Assembly (NCBI RefSeq): GCF_002206625.1
Contig: NZ_NGUP01000003.1
Coordinates: 17,788-81,787, forward strand
From: Polynucleobacter campilacus
GTDB lineage: Bacteria; Pseudomonadota; Gammaproteobacteria; Burkholderiales; Burkholderiaceae
DNA length: 64,000 nucleotides
Direction of reading: 5' to 3'
Part shown: piece by piece, positions 19,801-28,308 of the stretch
Layout of the letters: each line of letters opens with the position of its first letter
Numbering within the stretch: position 1 is the first letter of the stretch
Program-made: the position numbers and the translations under genes
Notes under the pieces: model-generated
Database searches by the model: none
What the model was told of the DNA's origin: nothing
Seen by the model: the letters and a program-made list of their open reading frames with translations, nothing else

Positions 19801-20108
19801 TGTAAATCCAATGCGCAGTTCAAGGCAGTTTGGCCGCCCATGGTTGGCAAAATTGCATCTGGCTTTTCAGTTGCAATAATGCGCTCTACCACTTCCCAGG
19901 TAATCGGCTCGATATAAGTCACATCAGCCATCTCGGGGTCAGTCATGATGGTTGCAGGATTGCTATTGACCAAAATGACTTTGTAACCTTCGTCGCGCAG
20001 AGCCTTACAAGCTTGCGCACCCGAATAGTCAAACTCACAGGCTTGTCCAATCACAATCGGACCAGCGCCAATAATCAGGATGCTCTTAATGTCGCTCCGC
20101 TTAGGCAT
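16845..20108 (-). CDS. carB: carbamoyl-phosphate synthase large subunit
   Basis: The 1087-residue enzyme makes carbamoyl phosphate from ammonia, bicarbonate and two ATP for pyrimidine and arginine synthesis. It shows two homologous ATP-grasp halves, each opened by a [17 protein letters not shown] or [19 protein letters not shown] motif, an oligomerisation segment between, and a C-terminal MGS-like allosteric domain (about 950-1087). Its ATG overlaps the carA stop by one base (TAATG). Length is normal and no frameshift is seen. Confidence 0.97.
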   Translation of the reverse strand: MPKRSDIKSILIIGAGPIVIGQACEFDYSGAQACKALRDEGYKVILVNSNPATIMTDPEMADVTYIEPITWEVVERIIATEKPDAILPTMGGQTALNCALDLHRHGVLQKYGCELIGASPEAIDKAEDRQKFKEAMTKIGLGSAKSGIAHSMEEALEVQQRIQKEADSSGFPVVIRPSFTMGGSGGGIAYNREEFEEICKRGLDLSPTRELLIEESLLGWKEFEMEVVRDRNDNCIIVCSIENLDPMGVHTGDSITVAPAQTLTDKEYQIMRNASIAVLREIGVDTGGSNVQFSINPEDGRMIVIEMNPRVSRSSALASKATGFPIAKIAAKLAVGYTLDELKNDITGGATPASFEPSIDYVVTKIPRFAFEKFPQADSRLTTQMKSVGEVMAIGRTFQESFQKALRGLEVGVDGLDEFSTDIDDIVNEINEPGPDRIWYLADAFRMGMSLDEIYAETKVDPWFLQQIEELISIEAELKQRKIDSLTAAELRAVKQKGFSDRRLAKLLGVDATTVRTTRHRLKVLPVYKRVDTCAAEFSTNTAYLYSTYEAEHGDCESNPSTKDKIMVLGGGPNRIGQGIEFDYCCVHAALAMRDDGYETIMVNCNPETVSTDYDTSDRLYFEPLTLEDVLEIVAKEKPKGVIVQYGGQTPLKLALDLERNGVPIIGTSPDMIDAAEDRERFQKLLQGLGLRQPPNRTARTEEEALVLAEEIGYPLVVRPSYVLGGRAMEIVHDGRDLERYMREAVKVSHDSPVLLDRFLNDAIECDVDCIRDGSKVFIGGVMEHIEQAGVHSGDSACSLPPYSLSDETVKEIKRQTAAMAAGLNVVGLMNVQFAIQNVDGKDVIYVLEVNPRASRTVPFVSKATGLQLAKIAARCMVGQTLEQQGIKAEVNPPYFSVKEAVFPFNKFPGIDPILGPEMRSTGEVMGVGKTFGEALFKSQLGAGIKLPKSGTVLLTVKDSDKPKAVEVAKLLHQLGFPMVATKGTAAAIEAAGLPVRVVNKVKDGRPHIVDFIKNGEISLVFTTVDETRTAIADSRSIRTSAQANGVTYYTTISAARAVMDGLLASQKGINESLEVYSLQDLHQKLV

Positions 20109-21301
20109 TATTTGCCCCCTTTGTTGCTAGCATTCATGAGTTCCACAAAATGATCAAATAAATAGGCAATGTCATGCGGTCCAGGCGAGGCTTCAGGGTG
20201 TCCCTGGAAACAGAATGCAGGCTTATCTTTCCAGGCCAGCCCCTGCAAGGAGCCATCAAACAATGAAACGTGTGTGACACGCAGGTTGTCAGGCAAAGTA
20301 TTGGCATCGACTGCAAAGCCATGATTCTGAGATGTAATCGCTACGCGACCAGTATCTAAGTCTTTAACAGGATGGTTAGCGCCATGGTGGCCAAACTTCA
20401 TCTTGAGGGTTTTAGCACCTGCAGCCAGACCCATAATTTGGTGACCTAAGCAGATGCCAAAGGTAGGGACGCCCTTTTCAATAATTTCTTTAGCAGCAGC
20501 AATGGCGTAATCACAAGGTCCCGGGTCTCCAGGACCGTTAGAGAAAAATACACCGTCTGGATTCATGGCGAGCACTTCAGCTGCGCTCGTTTGCGCTGGT
20601 ACTACGGTTAGCTCACAAGCACGCTCAGTAAGCATGCGCAAAATATTGTGTTTCACACCGAAGTCATAGGCCACCACTTTTTTAGTGGGTTTGTTTGTAT
20701 CTAATGTTTTATATGCAGGCTTACCTTCAGGGCCATGCAATTGCCAATCAGCTACCCGCCACGGGTAAGCTTTTTTAGTACTCACTACTTTGGCTAAATC
20801 TAAGCCTGACATTCCAGGAAAGGCTTTTGCTAGTTCAAGCGCTTTCTTGCCGAGCGCCTCATACTTATCCCCCAATTTGCCAGCGACGATAGCGCCAGAT
20901 TGAGCACCCTTGTCGCGCAGGATCCGGGTTAATTTACGAGTGTCGATGCCAGCAATGCCAGGGACGCCTGCTTTACTTAAATAGCTATCTAAGCTTCCTT
21001 CTGAGCGAAAATTAGATACGCGCTTAGGTAAATCTTTAATGGCTAGACCAGCAGCATGAATCCGATCTGACTCTGCATCTTGTGAATTGACGCCAACGTT
21101 GCCGATGTGCGGATAAGTGAGAGTAACAATCTGACGGCAATAACTAGGATCAGTGATGATCTCTTGGTAACCAGTTAATGCGGTATTGAAAACCACTTCG
21201 CCAGTAGTTTCACCAGGGGCGCCAATGCTAAAACCGGGAAAAAGAGTGCCGTCGGCTAAGGCCAACACGGCGGGAGGAAAAGAAGGAAGCAAGGGTGACA
21301 A
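20108..21301 (-). CDS. carA: carbamoyl-phosphate synthase small subunit
   Basis: The 397-residue glutaminase subunit supplies ammonia to CarB. The N-terminal CPSase domain has [17 protein letters not shown]; the class I amidotransferase domain has the nucleophile Cys in [11 protein letters not shown] and the partner residues in [11 protein letters not shown]. The start is a TTG at 21301 with GGAG about 5 bases upstream; the nearby ATG is out of frame. It is the first gene of carA-carB(-greA). Confidence 0.95.
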   Translation of the reverse strand: MSPLLPSFPPAVLALADGTLFPGFSIGAPGETTGEVVFNTALTGYQEIITDPSYCRQIVTLTYPHIGNVGVNSQDAESDRIHAAGLAIKDLPKRVSNFRSEGSLDSYLSKAGVPGIAGIDTRKLTRILRDKGAQSGAIVAGKLGDKYEALGKKALELAKAFPGMSGLDLAKVVSTKKAYPWRVADWQLHGPEGKPAYKTLDTNKPTKKVVAYDFGVKHNILRMLTERACELTVVPAQTSAAEVLAMNPDGVFFSNGPGDPGPCDYAIAAAKEIIEKGVPTFGICLGHQIMGLAAGAKTLKMKFGHHGANHPVKDLDTGRVAITSQNHGFAVDANTLPDNLRVTHVSLFDGSLQGLAWKDKPAFCFQGHPEASPGPHDIAYLFDHFVELMNASNKGGK

Positions 21302-21461
21302 ACCATCTCCAGTCCCTGCTCCATCCGACGCTCAAAACCCCCAAAAAGACCAACCCGAGGCTTGTGTATGCGGGAGGTGAGTGTCTTTAAGCGCTAGGGT
21401 AATTTAATTAGTTTCGAACCTTGCAATGATACCAGTTTTGCTCCTAAACCCTTGAATACCC

Positions 21462-21473
21462 GCCCAATTGGGC
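21462..21473 (-). other. 12-bp palindrome downstream of prpE
   Basis: GCCCAATTGGGC is a perfect palindrome 13 bases past the prpE stop codon and before carA. No T-run follows, so terminator activity is doubtful. It lies in the 184-base prpE-carA gap, which must also contain the carA promoter; I see no clear -35/-10 there. Confidence 0.35.
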
Positions 21474-21485
21474 CTTTGAGGGTAA

Positions 21486-23369
21486 TTAAGCCTTAGCGCT
21501 TTGCTCGATGATGGTCTTGATTTGAGCCAAAACAGTTTGGTCTTCCATGGTGCTGATATCACCCGGATCACGACCTTCTGCCACCGCCTGCAGAGCGCGA
21601 CGCACAATCTTTCCAGAACGAGTCTTAGGCAAGGCCGACACAACATAAACACGTCCAGGCCGTGCAATGGCACCCAACTGGCTATCAACTGTCTTCATGC
21701 ATTCTTTTTCAAGATTCTCAGCCTTAGAAGAATCTTTTGGAATGACAAATGCAATAGCAGCCTGGCCCTTGAGCTTGTCTTCAATTCCGACAACTGCAAC
21801 TTCAGAAATATTGGGATGACTGGAGATACTTTCCTCAATCTCGCGAGTACCAAGGCGATGTCCGGCAACATTAATCACGTCATCAGTACGACCCAAAATA
21901 AAGAAGTAACCATCTTTATCTTTAATGCCCCAATCAAATGTAGAGTAGATCAACTTGCCTGGAATTGTTTCCCAATAAGTACTAACAAAGCGTTTGTCAT
22001 CACCCCAAACCGTTTGCATACAACCAGGAGGTAATGGTCCTTCAATGGCGATCACACCCTTCTGATCCGGGCCCAGCTCTACTGAAGTAGCATCGTCGAG
22101 TAGTTTCATGTTGTAACCGAAAGAGGGAACGCCCGGTGAGCCAAACTTATGCGGCATCACTTCAATGCCTCGCTGAATCGCTAGTATTGGCCAACCCGTT
22201 TCCGTTTGCCAGTAGTTGTCAACAACCGGTTTTTTGATCGCATCATGAATCCAGCTTGCAGTAGGCTCGTCTAATGGCTCGCCTGCCAAGAACAATGTAC
22301 GCAATGATGAGAGATCGTGCTTGGTTAAGAACGCAGGATCTTGCTTCTTGAGAACACGAACGGCAGTTGGTGCAGAGAACATCACTGAAACCTTGTATTT
22401 CGCTACTAGCTCCCACCAGATCCCTGCATCGGGTCGCAATGGTGTACCTTCATACATGATCGTTGCCATGCCATTGAGTAAGGGTCCATAGATAATGTAA
22501 CTGTGACCCACCACCCATCCAATATCTGAAGTGGTGAACATGGTTTCACCCGCTTTGCCACAGAAAATATGGTTCATAGAAGCCATCAAGGCAACTGCAT
22601 AACCACCAGTATCTCGTTGCACGCCTTTAGGCTTACCGGTAGTGCCTGAGGTGTAGAGAATGTATGAGGGATGGGTTGCATCTACCCACTCCACTGGCAC
22701 GATGTCATTCAAATGTTTTTGTCGTTCAGCCGCATAGTCCAGATCTCTACCAGCTACGCTGGTGAACTCCGACAAACCACGATTGACGAGCAAGACTTTT
22801 TCAGGCTTGTAACTTGCTAAGGTAATTGCTTCGTCTAAAAGGGGTTTGTATGGAACCGCTTTCCCGCCGCGCATCCCTGCTTCTGCAGTCACAATCATCT
22901 TGGGCTTAGCATCATCAATTCGAGATGCCAAACTATGTGAAGCAAACCCACCAAATACGACTGAGTGAATCGCCCCAATCCGCGCACAAGCGAGCATTGC
23001 AAAGCAAGCTTCCGCAATCATTGGCATGTAAATCAAGACCCGATCACCCTTTTGAATGCCATTAGCTTTGTAAATGGCAGCTATACGATTGACTTCCTCG
23101 TAAAGCTCTTGAAAGGTGTAAGCCTTCTCCTTATTGGTTTCAGTTGAAACCGCAACCAGGGCAATTTGATTTGGCCGCTCTTTTGCGTGACGATCTACGG
23201 AGTTGTAACAAAGATTGGTGAGCCCTCCCTCAAACCATTTTGCAAATGGAGGATTGTCGTAATTGAGAACAGTATCGAATGGTTTTTCCCAATGAATGAG
23301 CTTAGCTTGCTCACCCCAAAATCCATCTGGATCAGAAATTGAGCGTTCATGATGTGCTTTATAGGACAT
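21486..23369 (-). CDS. prpE: propionate-CoA ligase PrpE
   Basis: This 627-residue AMP-forming acyl-CoA synthetase has the P-loop YTSGTTGKPKGVQRDTGGYA, the NYWQTETGWPI adenylate motif, GRTDDVINVAGHRLGT hinge and the acetylatable Lys in SGKIVRR. The run PFAKWFEGGLTNLCYN and the VQRDTGG sequence point to PrpE rather than acetyl-CoA synthetase. It activates propionate (and perhaps acetate) in the cytoplasm. No prpBCD genes are in the window. The ATG 23369 is preferred to a TTG two codons earlier. Confidence 0.88.
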   Translation of the reverse strand: MSYKAHHERSISDPDGFWGEQAKLIHWEKPFDTVLNYDNPPFAKWFEGGLTNLCYNSVDRHAKERPNQIALVAVSTETNKEKAYTFQELYEEVNRIAAIYKANGIQKGDRVLIYMPMIAEACFAMLACARIGAIHSVVFGGFASHSLASRIDDAKPKMIVTAEAGMRGGKAVPYKPLLDEAITLASYKPEKVLLVNRGLSEFTSVAGRDLDYAAERQKHLNDIVPVEWVDATHPSYILYTSGTTGKPKGVQRDTGGYAVALMASMNHIFCGKAGETMFTTSDIGWVVGHSYIIYGPLLNGMATIMYEGTPLRPDAGIWWELVAKYKVSVMFSAPTAVRVLKKQDPAFLTKHDLSSLRTLFLAGEPLDEPTASWIHDAIKKPVVDNYWQTETGWPILAIQRGIEVMPHKFGSPGVPSFGYNMKLLDDATSVELGPDQKGVIAIEGPLPPGCMQTVWGDDKRFVSTYWETIPGKLIYSTFDWGIKDKDGYFFILGRTDDVINVAGHRLGTREIEESISSHPNISEVAVVGIEDKLKGQAAIAFVIPKDSSKAENLEKECMKTVDSQLGAIARPGRVYVVSALPKTRSGKIVRRALQAVAEGRDPGDISTMEDQTVLAQIKTIIEQSAKA

Positions 23370-23397
23370 GGTCAACCTAATCTAAAAGTTTGTGAAA

Positions 23398-24792
23398 TTA
23401 CTGACTGTTAGCGCCGCCTTTGCTACTGGAAGAAGCTGAGACTGTATTTTTCGCAGATTTTGCAATTCCTGTCGATGCGGATTTATGCTGAGATGCCACA
23501 TTTTTGGCTGAAGAATTACCCTTGGCAGCAGTCTTGGTGGGGCCACATTTGGTATTTTGGCCACTCTTGGCTGATTTTCTGCACTTTGGTGCTGGTGGAG
23601 CTGGCTTTTCTAGGTTCAAACTGGCATTTTCGGCCATTGCTGAAGAAACATCGCCAGCTTGACTGCTGGTTTTTGGTATTAGTACAGTAGACCCAGCTTT
23701 GATTCGCATTCCCTTTGGAATCCCGTTCACAGATCTCAGGGTATCAACATCTACCCCCAAAGTTTTGCCTACCTGGTCAACACTTTCCGTTTTAGGAATT
23801 TTCACTGCTGTCCAAGTCGATAGTGGTTTGTTATACGCCTTCAGATTTGCCTGAAAGATTTCAGCATGGGCAAAGGGCAACAAAATCTGCTGATTCGCAT
23901 TGCTCAATATCACCGGCTTATTAAACGAGGGATTGAGATTGCGAAACTCTTCTTCTGGGATTTCAGCAAGCTTGATGACAACAGCAACATCGATATCGCT
24001 ATCAACATCCAATGCTACAAAATAAGGGTGGTTTTCTAATTCAGGCAAAACAATTCCATAGGCCTGTGGATCTAAAACAATTTGGCGATAGGCCATGAGT
24101 TTGGGCACATACTGACGTGTTTCTTTGGGCATCTTCAGACTCAGGTAATCCGTAGGTAGACCGGCTGCCAAATTACGTTTTTGTGCCTTAGAAATGTTAC
24201 CAGCACCCCAGTTGTAAGCTGCAAGAGCAAGCTCCCAACTACCGAACTGGTTATACAAGCGCTGCAGGTAATCCAATGCTGCATCGGTAGATTGCAATAC
24301 ATCACGACGCTCATCCCTAAAGACGTTTTGCGTCAAGCGAAAATCTTTTCCTGTTGCTGGCATGAACTGCCATAAGCCCATCGCTTTTGCGCTTGACTTA
24401 GCATGAGTTACAAATGCGCTTTCAACGAATGGTAATAATGCAATTTCAGTGGGCATATTACGGGCATTGACTTCTTGCACAATGTAAAACAGATATCGCG
24501 AAGAACGTGTCATCGAGCGATTGACATAATCGGGTCTTGCACTGAGCCACCTAACCTGCTCAATTTCGATGGGGCTATTCATGGGCTCCATCTGAAAGCC
24601 ATCCCGAATTCGAATCCATAAATTATCGGAAGGCGCATAGACTTTACTGACGGATTGGCTTTTGAGGTCAACCCGCGTTGCCTTGGAAGACTTGGGGTTA
24701 GCTTTAGTGGGCGTATCGGATGACCAATCACCGGTGCTTGCGCATCCCGACAGAAAAACGGCAAGAAATATTACCGTAATATGCAGGCGCAT
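23398..24792 (-). CDS. mltD: MltD-like membrane-bound lytic murein transglycosylase with LysM
   Basis: The 464-residue lipoprotein has a signal peptide with lipobox LSGC (Cys at 17). An SLT transglycosylase domain follows (about 110-240) with the catalytic Glu in FVESAFVTHAKSSAKAMGLWQF and the AAYNWGAGN motif. A LysM-like segment is present near 330-375 (VDQVGKTLGVDVDTLRSVNG). The tail of about 90 residues is Lys/Ser/Ala-rich and probably disordered. It cleaves peptidoglycan glycan strands. It overlaps the gloB stop by one base (TAATG). Confidence 0.88.
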   Translation of the reverse strand: MRLHITVIFLAVFLSGCASTGDWSSDTPTKANPKSSKATRVDLKSQSVSKVYAPSDNLWIRIRDGFQMEPMNSPIEIEQVRWLSARPDYVNRSMTRSSRYLFYIVQEVNARNMPTEIALLPFVESAFVTHAKSSAKAMGLWQFMPATGKDFRLTQNVFRDERRDVLQSTDAALDYLQRLYNQFGSWELALAAYNWGAGNISKAQKRNLAAGLPTDYLSLKMPKETRQYVPKLMAYRQIVLDPQAYGIVLPELENHPYFVALDVDSDIDVAVVIKLAEIPEEEFRNLNPSFNKPVILSNANQQILLPFAHAEIFQANLKAYNKPLSTWTAVKIPKTESVDQVGKTLGVDVDTLRSVNGIPKGMRIKAGSTVLIPKTSSQAGDVSSAMAENASLNLEKPAPPAPKCRKSAKSGQNTKCGPTKTAAKGNSSAKNVASQHKSASTGIAKSAKNTVSASSSSKGGANSQ

Positions 24793-25601
24793 TAGAAGTG
24801 GTCTTTCCAGGCCCTCACCACTCCTAAAACATGCGCAGGGGTGGGCAAGTCTTTTTGGCCAGAAACTTCTTGGGCTTTCGAAATCACATCAGCTTGATCA
24901 CAGCGCATAAAAGGGTTGACCTGCAGTTCTTGGCCTATGGTTGTTGGCAATGTTGGTTGATTTTGCGCTCTTAATGCTTGCGCTTTTTCTGACCAGGCCA
25001 CTAGTTCTGAATTATGAGGTTCAACAGCCAATGCAAAACGAATATTGGATAAAGTGTATTCATGGGTGCAATACACCAAAGTATTTTTTGGTAAGGAAGC
25101 AAACTTGGCTAATGAGCTAGTCATCTGGGTTGGCGTCCCTTCAAACAAGCGCCCGCATCCTGATGCAAATAAGGTATCGCCACAAAGCAATATCGGCTGA
25201 GCAATATTAGGCTGCATATTGGCGAAATACGCGATATGACTCAAAGTATGTCCAGGAACTTCAAACACTTTGAAGCTAATACCTGGAGTGGCTATCTCTA
25301 TCGTGTCACCCTCTTTGGCGATGACTGTGCGACCCGGAATATTGCTTCCGGCTGGCCCATAGACTGGAGTGGCAGAGCCAAAACTGCGGAGCAAATTGAG
25401 GATCCCGCCGGTATGGTCAGCATGATGGTGGGTAATTAAGATTCCCTTAAGGGCAAGGTCGTTTTGCAAAAGATAATCCTCAACCGGGGCAGAATCCCCC
25501 GGATCGACCACTAAAGCTGACTTCCCATCATGGATACACCAGATGTAATTGTCATCAAAGGCCGGGATAGGCCAAACTTGCAATAAAGTATTCTTATCCA
25601 T
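24792..25601 (-). CDS. gloB: hydroxyacylglutathione hydrolase (glyoxalase II)
   Basis: The protein has 269 residues and a metallo-beta-lactamase fold. The binuclear metal motif THHHADHTGG is near residue 60; further ligand positions are seen in VPGHTLSHIAY, LCGDTLF and YCTHEYT. It hydrolyses S-lactoylglutathione in methylglyoxal detoxification. I start it at ATG 25601 (MDKNTLLQVWPIPAFDDNY), matching the family; the longer open frame upstream is antisense to the divergent methyltransferase gene and is not coding. It is translationally coupled to mltD. Confidence 0.94.
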   Translation of the reverse strand: MDKNTLLQVWPIPAFDDNYIWCIHDGKSALVVDPGDSAPVEDYLLQNDLALKGILITHHHADHTGGILNLLRSFGSATPVYGPAGSNIPGRTVIAKEGDTIEIATPGISFKVFEVPGHTLSHIAYFANMQPNIAQPILLCGDTLFASGCGRLFEGTPTQMTSSLAKFASLPKNTLVYCTHEYTLSNIRFALAVEPHNSELVAWSEKAQALRAQNQPTLPTTIGQELQVNPFMRCDQADVISKAQEVSGQKDLPTPAHVLGVVRAWKDHF

Positions 25602-25607
25602 AGACCG

Positions 25608-26414
25608 ATGATACCAACCCCACCCATCCCCTCTCAGATGCCTGCACCCCCATGGAGTACCTGGGAGAAATGGCTGCAATCTCCACCGGGACGCTATGTG
25701 CTGGCCTGGGAGCAAAAATGCTTTGACCAAATTGTCGCGGATGTCTTTGGGTTTCATGCGGTTCAAATTGGTTTGCCGCAAATCAATACCCTGCTTGAGA
25801 ACCGCATGCCCTTGCAAGCCCTCTTTATGCACTCCAATGACAGTCGTGAATATGCTGCCCGTTTTAATTGGCACCTGATCGAAGGAAATGCTTCCGAGTT
25901 GCCATTTGCCAATGAAAGCCTCGATTTAGTAGTGCTTCCCCACGTGCTTGAATTTGCGACGGATCCTCACCAAATTTTGCGTGAAGTCGATCGTGTTTTG
26001 CGTCCTGAAGGACGCTTGATTATTTCCGGATTTAATCCAGCTAGTCTTTGGGGTGCCCGTCAATATCTCAGCCGATTAATTGGTAATCCCTACCTGCCGC
26101 GCGATGGTCAATTCATTAGTCTCATTCGCATCAAAGATTGGCTACAGTTACTTAACTTTTCCTTAGATCGTGGCCATTTTGGCTGCTATAAATTACCCTT
26201 GCAAGGCAAGTCCTCCATGGGTCGCATGGATTTCTTAGAGCCGATGGGTAATCGTTGGTGGCCTATCTTTGGCGCAGTATTCTTGGTTTCGGCAATTAAA
26301 CGTCATCAAGGCATCAGGCTCATCGGGCGCGTAGCACCAGTGCGCATTCCTGCAATACCGCAACTCACTCCTGCGGCAGAACGTAATCAAATCAAGAAAT
26401 TCAAGAAACAGTAA
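25608..26414 (+). CDS. SAM-dependent methyltransferase (type 11)
   Basis: The 268-residue cytoplasmic protein has a class I methyltransferase core. Motif I is degenerate (FGFHAVQIGLPQ), but LIEGNASELPFANESLDLVVLPHVLEF (acidic/post-II region, given here in parts) and REVDRVLRPEGRLIISGFNP are clear. The substrate is unknown; homologues sit between gloB and rnhA in other Burkholderiales. The ATG at 25608 is only 6 bases from the divergent gloB start; an internal ATG at 25638 is an alternative that would leave more room. Confidence 0.8.
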   Translation: MIPTPPIPSQMPAPPWSTWEKWLQSPPGRYVLAWEQKCFDQIVADVFGFHAVQIGLPQINTLLENRMPLQALFMHSNDSREYAARFNWHLIEGNASELPFANESLDLVVLPHVLEFATDPHQILREVDRVLRPEGRLIISGFNPASLWGARQYLSRLIGNPYLPRDGQFISLIRIKDWLQLLNFSLDRGHFGCYKLPLQGKSSMGRMDFLEPMGNRWWPIFGAVFLVSAIKRHQGIRLIGRVAPVRIPAIPQLTPAAERNQIKKFKKQ

Positions 26415-26423
26415 ATTAGAGCA

Positions 26424-26888
26424 ATGTCCCATACTAAATCTGCACCACACATACCTCACATCGTGATCTATACCGATGGCGCTTGCAAAGGCAATCCTGG
26501 TCCGGGTGGTTGGGGCGCTGTATTGCGCTCAGGCGGTCATGAAAAACAGATTCATGGCGGGGAAAAACACACTACTAACAATCGTATGGAAATTAGTGCT
26601 GTTATTTTTGCCTTGCGCTCACTTAAACAAAGAAGCACAGTTGAGCTCTGGACCGATTCTCAATACGTCCAAAAAGGGGTGACAGAATGGCTTGAGGGCT
26701 GGAAAAAACGAGGCTGGAAGACTGCCAGCAAGGAGCCGGTTAAAAATGCCGATCTATGGCAAGAATTAGACGCCCTTCTCCCCGATCATGCCATCTCATG
26801 GCATTGGGTCAGGGGCCACAACGGACACCCTGGCAATGAACTGGCTGACCAGCTAGCAAATAAGGGGGTTGAGGAGTTTTTGCCCTAG
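26424..26888 (+). CDS. rnhA: ribonuclease HI
   Basis: At 154 residues it is normal RNase HI length. The catalytic carboxylates are visible: Asp in [18 protein letters not shown], Glu in NNRMEISAV, Asp in [12 protein letters not shown] and the late Asp in [10 protein letters not shown], with the conserved His in RGHNGHPGN. It degrades RNA in RNA-DNA hybrids. It begins 9 bases after the methyltransferase. In related genomes dnaQ usually comes next, but here an RND efflux pair intervenes. Confidence 0.95.
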   Translation: MSHTKSAPHIPHIVIYTDGACKGNPGPGGWGAVLRSGGHEKQIHGGEKHTTNNRMEISAVIFALRSLKQRSTVELWTDSQYVQKGVTEWLEGWKKRGWKTASKEPVKNADLWQELDALLPDHAISWHWVRGHNGHPGNELADQLANKGVEEFLP

Positions 26889-27000
26889 AGCCAATAATCC
26901 CCTCCGCAAGCACGATTGAGGCAGTCTTATGAGAGAATGGACGTGCCTTAAAAGCCCCTAAAACAGCATTAAAGACTTATAAAACCAAGAAAACGAGACT

Positions 27001-28308
27001 GTGTCAAAAATAGAATCTTCTCTCGATCGACTATTTGCCAAATTAGTGCAATTTAAAGACATAGGTAAGACGCGTCTGTGCGCCCTGTGGCAAAGATTAT
27101 CGCCCTACCTTGGGCAACTTCAGAAAATAGATTACCCGACAACAAAAGCTTTTGTCATTCGCTTTAAGTGGCGCATTTTGTTGATCTTAATTGTTTTTTA
27201 CGCTGGATCTAAGGCTTACGATTATTACTTCCCTGCAAGCAAAAAAGGTGGGGGCCCTCAAGTCATTACCAGTGTAGTAGTAGAGAAAAAAGATATCCCT
27301 CTCGTGATTGAAGCTACTGGTACGACCGTCTCTAATAGTATTGTAGATATCCGTCCAATGGTGACAAACACCGTTAGTAAAATTCACGTTAAGGACGGTC
27401 AAGAAGTTAAAGAGGGGCAACTTCTATTCACGCTCGATGACCGTAATGACAAAGCCAATTATGAAAAGCTCAAAGCTTTGGCTGACGATGCTCAAAAACA
27501 ATATTTACGCGCCAAAGAATTGGTAGAGAAGAACTTTATATCAAAGGCCGGTTTAGAGACATCGCTTGCTAATGCCAAGTCGGCACAGGCTGCCGCCCGC
27601 TCTGCCGAGGTACAACTCTCCTTTGACTCCATTCGCTCACCGATTAACGGTAGAGCAGGAATCGTGAATGTCTTCCCTGGCTCTCTAGTGCAAGCAAGCA
27701 ATATCGTCTCTACCGCAACAAACTCTACTGCCACCTCTAGTGTAGGTTCGATGGTCACAATTACACAACTGAACCCAATGAATGTTCAGTTTGTGATTCC
27801 AGAAAAAGATATTCCTATCATCCTAGAAAATAGGAAGAGTGACGTACCTTTAACAGTAAAAGTGACTATTGGTAATACCGGAAAAAATACTTACGAGGGT
27901 CAAGTTCTGGTAATCGACAATCAAGTAGACCCTCTGATTGCCGCAGTTCGTGTTAAAGCACAAATTCCGAACGATAAGTTGGAAGTGCTTCCTGGGCAAT
28001 TTGCACGCGTATCACTCAACGCTAACACCTTAAAAGATGTGATTGCTGTTCCTACTCAGGCAATTGTCATTGGTCCAGCTGGGCGCTTGGTATATGTTGT
28101 TGACAAGGATGATAAGGTCACGGCAAAACCGGTGAAGACAACCTACGAATACCTCGGCACCTCAGTTATTACTGGAATTAACGCAGGCGATCGCATTGTG
28201 GTTGAAGGTAAGCAGAATTTACGCACCGGCAGCAAAGTACGCGAAGCAAAAGCCGCCAAATCAGAGAAGCCCCCTGCTGATAAAACCACTACCGCTGAAC
28301 CAAAATGA
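27001..28308 (+). CDS. RND efflux periplasmic adaptor (membrane fusion protein)
   Basis: The 435-residue protein starts with GTG at 27001; no internal Met before the conserved core could serve. It has an unusual N-terminal cytoplasmic part of about 55 residues, one membrane segment (KWRILLILIVFYAGSKAYDYY), then a HlyD/AcrA-type body: lipoyl half-motifs around VSKIHVKDGQEVKEGQLLF, a helical hairpin (about 145-205), SPINGRAGIV, and a beta-barrel/MP domain to 415. It bridges the RND pump to an outer-membrane channel. The stop overlaps the pump start by 4 bases (ATGA). No lipobox is present. The substrate is unknown. Confidence 0.88.
   Translation: MSKIESSLDRLFAKLVQFKDIGKTRLCALWQRLSPYLGQLQKIDYPTTKAFVIRFKWRILLILIVFYAGSKAYDYYFPASKKGGGPQVITSVVVEKKDIPLVIEATGTTVSNSIVDIRPMVTNTVSKIHVKDGQEVKEGQLLFTLDDRNDKANYEKLKALADDAQKQYLRAKELVEKNFISKAGLETSLANAKSAQAAARSAEVQLSFDSIRSPINGRAGIVNVFPGSLVQASNIVSTATNSTATSSVGSMVTITQLNPMNVQFVIPEKDIPIILENRKSDVPLTVKVTIGNTGKNTYEGQVLVIDNQVDPLIAAVRVKAQIPNDKLEVLPGQFARVSLNANTLKDVIAVPTQAIVIGPAGRLVYVVDKDDKVTAKPVKTTYEYLGTSVITGINAGDRIVVEGKQNLRTGSKVREAKAAKSEKPPADKTTTAEPK

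Noticed and set aside
25602..25874. N-terminal extension of gloB by 91 codons
   Set aside because: It lies antisense to the methyltransferase gene, and the family start is at 25601.
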